Origin: Dasypus novemcinctus | Lineage: Eukaryota > Chordata > Mammalia > Cingulata > Dasypodidae | Assembly: GCF_030445035.2 (NCBI RefSeq) | Contig: NC_080683.1 | Span: forward strand, 123,117,225-123,181,224 | Direction: 5' to 3' | Length of the DNA: 64,000 bases | Part shown: positions 46,501 through 55,500 of the stretch, piece by piece | Layout: each line of letters opens with the position of its first letter | Position numbering within the stretch: the first letter of the stretch is position 1 | Translations under genes and position numbers: made by a program | The notes under the pieces: generated by a model | The model's input: the letters and a program-made list of their open reading frames with translations, nothing else | What the model was told of the DNA's origin: nothing | The model's database searches: none

Positions 46501-49500
46501 TCAAAATTTGTGGAATTCAAATGAAGTACTGCTTAGTGGGAACTTTATATCTGTAAGTGCTTATATTAGAAAGAAGAATGGCTTCAATTAATTATTTCAA
46601 GCTTCCATTTCAGGAGGTTAGAAGAACAATTAAACCTCAAATAAATAGAAAAAGAATCAGTGTAAGTAATCATATTAACAAAATATTTTTAAAAGCATGA
46701 ACGTCTCAATAGATACAGAAAAAAGCCTTTGACAAAATGCAACTCCCGTACATGTTAAAAAAACAAAAACCCTCAACATAGTAGAAATAGAAGGGAAGTT
46801 CCTCAGTGTGAAAGGGCGTCTTTGAAAAACCTAGAGTTCACGTGATGCTTAATAATGAAAACTGAACATTTCCCTGCAATCAGAAACAAGGCACGGCTCT
46901 CCACTCTGATCACATCTGTGCTGTAAATTGTAGCCAGTATAATAAGGCCAAAGACAGAGAGAGAGAAAAGCATAAAGATTGGAAAGGAAGAAGTAAAACT
47001 CTCTTTACAGAGTGATCATGAATGTACAACTGTAGAAAATCCTAGGGAATCTGCAAAACTACTAACATTAAAAGTGAACTTAAAGGAGTTTCAGGACGTA
47101 ATGTCAATACATGTAAGTGAATTGCCCTTAGTATACTAAGTATGAACAGGTGAAAAATGAAATTTAAATTACCATTTACAGTAACATCAAAAAGCAATGA
47201 ATACTTAAGGATGTATTTAACAAATACAAGACCTGTAAAGTGGAAACCATAAAACATTGCTAAGAAAAATTAAAGAGGACCCAGGTCGATGGTGAGACAT
47301 GCTGCTTCCGTGGACTGGAAGGGCGGGTGTAAGTTAAGATGTCAGTTCTCCCCCAGGCGATCTAGGGGCTCAGCGCCTTTCCAGGAAAAACCCCAGCAAG
47401 TTTTTGTGTGTTTGTTTTTTGTTTTTGTTCATTAGTTTATTTGTCAAGTAGCAATTGACCAGTTGATTCTAAAATATATATGGAAACCCAAAGGACCTGG
47501 AATAGCCAGGATAATACTGAGAACAGAACAAGACTGGCAAACTTAGACTCTCTGATGTGAACACTGACAGAGTGACAGCAATGACGACAGTTTGTGAATT
47601 GGTGTAGGGTAGAGCTCTATGTCAGTGGAAAAGAAGAGAGAGTCTAAAAATAGCCCTAGGAATTGCCCTCTCTGGGCAGCTGGTTGTTGACAAAGACGCT
47701 GCAGCCCCCAGCGGGAGGAGGGAGAGCCTTGGCACAGGGCTGGGGCAGCACAGTGACACCTGCCCTATACTCACACCACACGCGAGGATTCACTCCAGAT
47801 GGCTCATGTCTAAGTATCAGGCCACAGCTCTAAAACTTTTAGGGAAAAAAAAGAAAACCTTTTAGGTTACCAAGATTTCTTAGGCAGAATACAAAATGTG
47901 CTAACAGTTAAAAAAGGACTTGACAAATGGGCTTCGTGAAAATTAAAAATTTTAGTATTTGAGAGACACCACTAGGAAAATGCAAAGGCAAGCCCCAGGC
48001 TGGGAGAAGATAACCTGACAAAAGACTTGGAAGAAGAAGAGAGAAAGAGCTGGTACAGCAGTGAGGAGGTGACAGCACAGGAGGCAAAGGGCAAGCCGTT
48101 ACGGGAGAGGAAAGGCCACCAGGGAGCGGCTACTGAGCCCCGAAAAGGTGCTGGGCCTGCAAACTCAAATGACACGCCACCAGGTGCCGGGGGAGTGGCC
48201 AGGGGTGACGCTTGGCAGGGCGGAGTGGCGAGGGTGCAGGGCCGCGGGGGCACGGGCGCGGCCACTGCAGCAGAGAGGTCCCCGGCTGGCTCCCCGGGGC
48301 TGGGGAAGGCTGCACTGCTCGCTCCAGCAGCCTCCCTCGCGCCGCAGGACTCCCAGCCACGCCTGCCATCGAGCAGGTTGACAGCCGGTGGGACATTCGC
48401 CAGCTGGAGCCCCGGCAGGGAGCGGATGGGAGCGCTGCCTGCAGGACCTGCGGGTGGGGGGGCGGGGCGCAGCGGCGTGTGCGGGCCGGGAGAGGCGCCC
48501 GGAGGCATTGACACGCGGGATTCCATCCGTGGGAACTTAGGAAACTGGAAAAACGCCTCTGCAGCTGCGGGGCGGGGGACCAATGGCTGCAGGGGGCGCG
48601 AGGGGCCTCTTTCCAGGGCAGTGAAACCCGCGGGACCTTCCCTGCCAGTGGCTCCACCCGTGGACACGCTGCTCGGCACTCGGGACCTGTCCGCTGAAAG
48701 CAGGCGCTTCCTGCTGTGTGTCAGGTCCTCTCCAGAGTGTGTTCTTAAAAATGTCATCCTGCTAGGAAAACCCTCTGAACTTCTGTACCAGCGCCCAGGC
48801 TCCGCGCTGCCTCCCTCTCCTGCGTGCTGATGAGAGCAGCTTAAGGCGGGGGCGCCTGTGGGCGGCCAGGAGCAGAACCGGCGCTGGGGGACCTGCCTGC
48901 CCCCTCGCCCGAGGCCGTGGCTGGGGGCCCTGGCTCGGAGCAGGAGTTCTGCGTTCTGTGATGATTGCTTCTTTAAAAGAAAGTTTTCCCAGCACCAACT
49001 ACAGTTCCAGTGAAAGTAACAGCAGAGGACCTGAATCTCTGGACTGACCATGTGATAGCCAGGCCCTGAGCCTCACAGACTTCAGCTCCTACCCTCTGGT
49101 TTATTGGACTTGCCCCACTCAGCTAGCATGGAGCTGAAGAAGATCAACCACCACACCAGGGAGCCAGGAGTGCCTACAACTGAAAGTAGAATTGCATCCA
49201 TCATCCATGTGGAATCTAAGCCCCCTTTTGTAACAGATGTGAAGTGGACACAACCATTCCAAGGTCCACAGGATGCAGGATTAGAGTGGACTTACTGATA
49301 TTCTGTTCATGAACTATTGTGATTAGTAATCGAAGAAAATGTGGCATTGGTGTGGAGAAAGTGGCCATGGTGGCTGCTGGGGGTAGGAAGTGGGAGGAAG
49401 AGATGAGATGTGGGAAAAAAAAGAAAGTTTTCCTTTTGCCAGGCATCAAGTACACCGTTTCTCTTTGTCTTTTATATTTCTTACGCTGAAATACCATTTT

Positions 49501-52500
49501 CTGGTTCTTTCCTGTGCCCTTAGAATTGTATCCACCAGGCAAAACAATTAGCAGGTCGTTTTCATCCCTATTAGATCACTTCATCTGCGCAGGAGCTTGC
49601 CGTGGCCGCCTGATCTCAGGCTTCAGCACCAGCCGTTCACACCACTGGCCACCGAGACACGCAATGTGGCCTGGAGGGCGCGGGCGACCAGGAATCAATG
49701 GCCAAGTTTTTCCAGCAGGATACCCTATTTTCATGACTCGGTTTTTGTGACTGCATGTTGTTCTAGTCCCTGCCTTCTTAAGCAAGGTTGCCGGGGATTC
49801 AGGTTTCCGGGGTGTCACCAGTTTGTGGGGGCAGTGACGAGGAATAGCCCCTGTGAGGTCCGAGACGTCCAGTCACGCGTCCCCGGCAGCCCCCAGGGCT
49901 CCACAAAATGCTCGCCTTTTAGACGACACTTGCTTTCTCCTTTAATTTTCTAGGAGGTCTCGCCTAATCCCCCAAATTCCGCCCGGGGCCCTGGTGGGAG
50001 AGAAATGCGCCACCTGCGCTGTTGGCGGCACAAAGCCCCATGGCAGGGTGGCAAGAAGAGCCTGGACAGGAGGGCTGGGCGCTGCCCGCCCTCGCTGGGC
50101 CCGGGTGTGACTTGTGGCAGCCGTGTTCCTGGTGCGACACCTGACTGGCCAGTGGCCCCGAAGGTGGCAGCCATGTTCTAGAAGTTTCTGACAGCACCTG
50201 GGCCTGTTGGTTTTCTGAGCAGCATCACTCTTTTGGCCCCCAGAGCCCACCCTCCTGGGCCTGGCTCCCCAGGTGGCTCGGCCTGTGCAGGGGGCTCTGC
50301 AGGCCCGAGGACCCGGAGGCGGGGCCAGCTCAGGCCTGGGGCCGTGCACGGGGGCTCAGCCCGAACCCGCCCCGAGCCTGCCCTCTGCTCTCCTGGGCCT
50401 CGCTCCCCGTGTGGAATTCTTAGTCCTGGGGCCCCTCGACGAGCAGTCGCGGCCCCTGGTGTAAAGCAGAGGCTGGCGCTCAGCCTTCGTTCCATGCGGG
50501 GTTAAGGAGCAATGCCTCCTTCCAGAGTGTGGCAATTCCAGTTCTTACAACTCTTACCTTCCGGGAGTTTTCATTCTAGGAGAGGGTTTGTTCAAATGGG
50601 AAACTCCCCAAACCTTAGAGGGTGGCCTTGGGCAGCCCCTTGGCTCTGAGGCCGCGCGGCCGCACACGCCAGCCCCACCTGCGGAGGCGGGGCCGCGCCC
50701 AGCCCGGGCTCCCCGCGGGCTCGGGGCGCGGGGTCTAGCCCGCCGGGGAGCTGGGGCTCTGCTGCGTGGCCCCTGCTGGCCCTGAGGGGCCCAGGCCGAG
50801 CGGAGCAGAGCCCTGCTGCGTCCCCGGCCCTCGGCCTGGCTGGGCTCCCGGCGCCCCCGGCCCCAAGATGACCTTGGACTTCCCTCACTTCCCGTTTCCC
50901 TCCCCGGCCAAGTATGTCTGGTGATTGCAAATGAAAGACAAATGTGGAGAGTGGACACTGCCCAGAACCCCGAGGTCCTAGTGCCGGCGCAGCTGCCCGG
51001 GCGCCGGGTCCAGCGGCCGTTCTCACCTCCCGCCCCCCCTCCGCCCTGCCACCTCCCCCCGCCCACCGCTGACCTCCAGGGAAGGACCTGCCTCCCCTCT
51101 CGGAGGGGAAGGGCCGCAGCTGCAGAGGCCGTGTCCCTGCCGGGGCCCTCCCCTCCCCCTGCCCTCTGTCCCTCCAGCGCCGACTCTGGGAGCCAGGAGG
51201 GCCCCTTCACGAGGAGTCACCGAGCAGCCGCGGGGAGGGTGGGTCCAGGGGCAATTCCCCCAAGGAGCAAATAAGCAGGCCGCACCCCCATGCTCCCAGC
51301 GTTCTGGACCCCGTTGTTCGTGTCCAAGCCGAGTCGTGTCCAAGCCGAGTCGTGTCCTACTTACACATTCAGCACCGTCCACCCATAGCTGGTTTGAAAT
51401 GGCAACTGCAGACGACAGTCAGTGCCTGCACTGCAGGATGTCACTGTCACACCTCCATGCAGGTGATGTCAGCGCCTGCACTGCAGGAGGAGGTCACCAT
51501 CACACCTCCCTGCAGGTGACGTCAGTGCCCGCGCTACAGGATGTCACTGTCACACCTCCCTGCAGGTGAGTCAGCGCCCGCGCTGCAGGAGGAGGTCACT
51601 GTCACACCTCCGTGCAGGTGATGTCAGCGCCTGCACTGCAGGAGGAGGTCACTGTCACACCTCCGTGCAGGTGACGGTCAGTGCCTGCACTGCAGGAGGA
51701 GGTCACCGTCACACCTCCATGCAGGTGATGTCAGCGCCCGCACTGCAGGAGGAGGTCACTGTCACACCTCCGCGCTGCCCGAGGTCACTGTCATCCCTTC
51801 CCTGCAGATTACATCCAGTGCCCGCACTGCAAGAGGAGGTTTAATGAAACAGCCGCCCAGAGACACATCAGTTTCTGCAAGGACCAGCCTTCTCGCCGAG
51901 TCTTCGATCCAGTGCAGACAGTGGCCAAGCTGGCATCCAGAGCACAGGTAGTCCTCTCCCCAGGTGGGGAGCCCCTGCCCCTGCCCCTGAGCCTGACCCT
52001 GAGCCTGACCCCAGCCTCACGCCTAGAATAGCTCATAGCCTAGGAAGTGCGAGTGCCGAGACCTGATGCGGTGACTGATCCCTCAGGGCAGCCTGCGATC
52101 CCGGGCCCCCGCCACGCCACACGCCGGGCGCCTGGCAGCCTCGGCCGCTCTCCTCCCCGGTTTCACTGCCATCAGCTTCTTCCGTGGCTTTTTCTCTCGC
52201 TCTTGGTCTGAGTTTCCTTCTCTTCTGGAGGACTGGGGCAGGACTCACCCCCCTGGATGAAGAGGGTCACGCCTTAAGTGCTACTCACCAGAAGTCCCTG
52301 CTTGAAACGGCTCCACACCCAGGAATGGCTTAACTTCAAGAACACGCTTTCCTGGGGTCTACACAGCTTCAAACCACACTCCACCCTCTGGACCCCCAAA
52401 ATACATGTTCTTTCCATATGCAAACGCAGGGGCTGGGCGGCAGGTAGAGCAGCCCCTGTCGGGGCCCTGGGCGCCCGCGCTGTGGCCGGGGTCTCCAGGG

Positions 52501-55500
52501 AGGCCAGGTGGCCGTCCCCCGACTTCGCCTTTCCTGCCAAGGGCTGTTTTTTCCCTCTGGATTCAAAACGAAACCATCTTCAAGTGCGAAGGAAACAAAA
52601 AGGCCCCCTACCAACCACCGATGAGACCGCCCTCCTTCCCCCGCGCTTCCCCGGGTGCCCCCGGCCCGGGCCTCGGGGTGGGCTGGCAGCGCCGCGCCAC
52701 ACGCTCGGCGCCCGCAGGGCCCTGTGGGGCTGGCCCCGTGGGGCGGGCAGCCTGCGGGGGCCGGTCCAGGAGGGGGCCCAGCCCAGCGCCTGCGCCTCCC
52801 GGGGTGCTGGTGGGTGGAGGGGACCCGGCCCAGCACCCTGTGCCTCCCTGTGGTGCTGGTGGGTGGAGGGGACCCGGCCCAGCACCCTGTGCCTCCCTGG
52901 GGTGCTGGTGGGTGGAGGGGTCCCGGGTCTGCCCCTCGCACCTCAAAGTGCTGGTGGGTGGACTTGCTCCCGGCCCAGCTCCTGCGCCTCCTTGGAGGGC
53001 TGGTGGGTGGAGGGGTCCCGGCCACGTGCCTGTGACTCCTTAGGGTGCAGAGGGGTGGGGGGGGACCTGGCTAGGACCCTGCCTCTCCTTGGGGTGCTAG
53101 TGGGTGGAGGGGGACCCAGTACCTTGCACCTCTCCTTGGGGTGCTTGTTGGTGGAGCGGGACCTGGTCCCGCGCCCTGTGTATCTCCTTGGGGTGCTGGT
53201 GGCACCACTTCTTGGGCTACTGGTGGGTGGAGGGGGACCTGGCTCAGCGCCTGTGCCTCTTCTTGGGGTGCTGATAGGTGTAGGGGGACCCAGGACAGCG
53301 CCCTGTGTATCTGTTTGGGGTGCTGTTGGGTGAGGGGGAACTGGCCCCAGTGCCCTGCACCTCTCCTTGGTGTGCTGGTGGATGGAGGGACCCTGTCGGG
53401 CACCTGCACCTCCTTGGGGTGCTGATGGGTGGAGGGGGACCTGGCCAGCGCCCTGGACCTCTCCTTGGGGTGCTGGTGGTGGAGGAGGACCCAGCACAGC
53501 GCCGGCACCTCTTCTTGTGTTGCTGGTGGGTGGAGTGGGACCCGACTCAGAGTCTGCGCCTCCTTGGGGTGCTGGTGGGTGGAAGGGGACCCCACCCAGC
53601 ATCCTGCACCTCTTTTTGAGTTGTTCGCCAAAGGAGTGGGACCTGGCACACCAATGGACTCCTTGGGGTGCTGGTGGGTGGAAGGGGACCCGGCCCAGCG
53701 CCCTGTGCCTCCTTGGGGTGCTGATGGGTGGAGGGGGACCCAGCACAGCGCAGGTACCTCTTCTTGTGTTACTGGTGGGTGGAGTGGGACCCAGATCCGC
53801 GCCCTGCACCTCTCCTTGGGGTGCCCGTTGCGGGGAGGGGAGCCCGGCCCATTGCCTGCACCTCACCTTGGGGTGCTGGTATGTGCAGGGGCACCCAGCA
53901 CAGTGCCCTGCCTCTCCTTGGGGCGTGTGTGGGTGGAGTAGGACCTGGCCCAGTGCCCTGTGTCCTCCTTGGGGTGCTGGTGGGTGGAGGGGCACCCGGC
54001 ACAGAGCCCTGTGACTCTCCTTGGGGTTTTGTTTGGAGTGGGAACGGCCCAGCACCCTGCACCTCTCCTTGGGGTGCTGGTGGGTGGAGTTTTACCCGGC
54101 TCAGGACCTGCACCTCCTCGCGTGCTGCTGGGCAAAGCGGGTCCCGGCTCATCACCTGCACCTCTCCTTGGGGTGCTGATAGGTGTAGGGGGACGTGGCC
54201 CAGTGCCCTGTGACTTCTTAGGGTGCTGGTGGGTGGAGGGGGACCCGGCCCAGCGCCCTGCCTCTTCTTGGGGTGCTGCTAGCTGCTGGCCGGGGACCCT
54301 GCTCCCAGCACCGTGCACCTCTCTCCTAGGGTGCGGCTCAGGTGGGCCCCAGAAGAGAGCCGACGGTGACGAGGGCCGTGGGAGCTCTGCTGCAGAGCAG
54401 GGCGTCGGCCGCCAGCGCCCCCGCCAGGCCAGGTGAGCGCGCAGGCGTCGCTTTGCAGGTGGGGTTGGCAGGGGCTGTGGGCGCTCTGGGGTCCGTCAGG
54501 GTAGGAAGGGCTGTGCCTGTGTCGCACATGGGGGGTGCCCCCCGCAAGGGCTCTACCCACCGTCCTGCGGGCTCCACCCACCTTCTGGGGGCTCTACCCA
54601 CCATCCTAGGGTCTCTGGGTGCTCTACCCACCGTCCTGGGTGCTCTACCCACCCTCCTGAGTGCTCTGCCCACCGTCCTGCAGGCTCCACCCACCCTCTG
54701 GGGGCTCTGCCCGCCTCAGGGGGCTCTGGGGGCTCTACCCACCTCGGGGGGCTCTGCCCATGGCCCCCGCCTGCTCACTGCTGCGGGCCTGGCCGCCTCC
54801 GGGTTGGCACCCTGGCTCTGGGGAAAGGTACGGGCTCGGGACCCAGTGCTCGGCCGCCGCACAGCCGGGGTCGGGTGGCGTCTGCTGGGCCCCTCCCTGA
54901 GACGAGCGGCTTGAAAACCGGGTGCTGGTCCTCACCGGCCGCCGCGTCATCTCCAGGGCGTCCTCGAACGGGGCGAGAACTGCCTGACGCCCTCCAGGTG
55001 ACAGCACCGGAGCCCTTACGCTGTCCTAATTTCTCATCATTTGCTTTTCCATCCTTGGCCAAAACTGGACTAGACACTTCCAAAATTTCCTCACAGTCCT
55101 GCCAAGTCCTTAGCTGTGCCTTTGTCTGTAAGTTACTGTGGCAGCATATATACAGCAGACTCTCCCACTTAAACCCGTTTCACATAGACAATTCAGTGTG
55201 TCTTTATATTCACAAGGTGGCTCGACCGTCCCCACCACCCATTACCAGAACTTTCCATCACCCTCAACAAACCCTGTGCCCACTAAGTGTTAACCCCCCA
55301 CCCCACCCCGTGCCTGTGATCTGCTGCCTCTGATTCTGCGTATTCCAGTTATTTCACATATGTGAGATCACCGGTACTTATTCCTTTGTGTCTGGCTTAT
55401 TTCACTCCTGAGGCCGAGATTCATGGCCATAGTTACTTGTATCAGAACTTCATTGTTTGTTTAGGGCTGAGTAATACTCCCTGCTGTGTCCAGGCCACAT

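Larger units (their letters stand above)
43480..48035 (+). mobile_element. Old L1 (HAL1/L1M-like), sense strand, with nested SINEs
   Basis: In ZC2HC1B intron 4. Pieces of an ancient L1 appear in order on the plus strand: an early part (GGAAAATGTAACCCATAATC), an ORF1-like part (GGACAGATTAGAC-type text at about 44480), CTGTCAACCTAGAATTCTAT at about 45160, ORF2 text such as GATTGGAAAGGAAGAAGTAA (about 46978) and CTGGCAAACTTAGACTCTCT (about 47530). It is interrupted by DAS-SINEs at 43586-43958, 44527-44858 and 45573-45872. Many stops; no intact ORF. Probably the decayed remains of one or two insertions. Confidence 0.75.

Noticed and set aside
47972-49051. 359-codon minus-strand open frame
   Set aside because: Lies across the end of an old L1, a CpG-rich block and the start of another repeat. 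No family resemblance or splice support.
52943-54055. 370-codon minus-strand and 351-codon plus-strand open frames
   Set aside because: Products of the about 50-base array next to ZC2HC1B exon 6.
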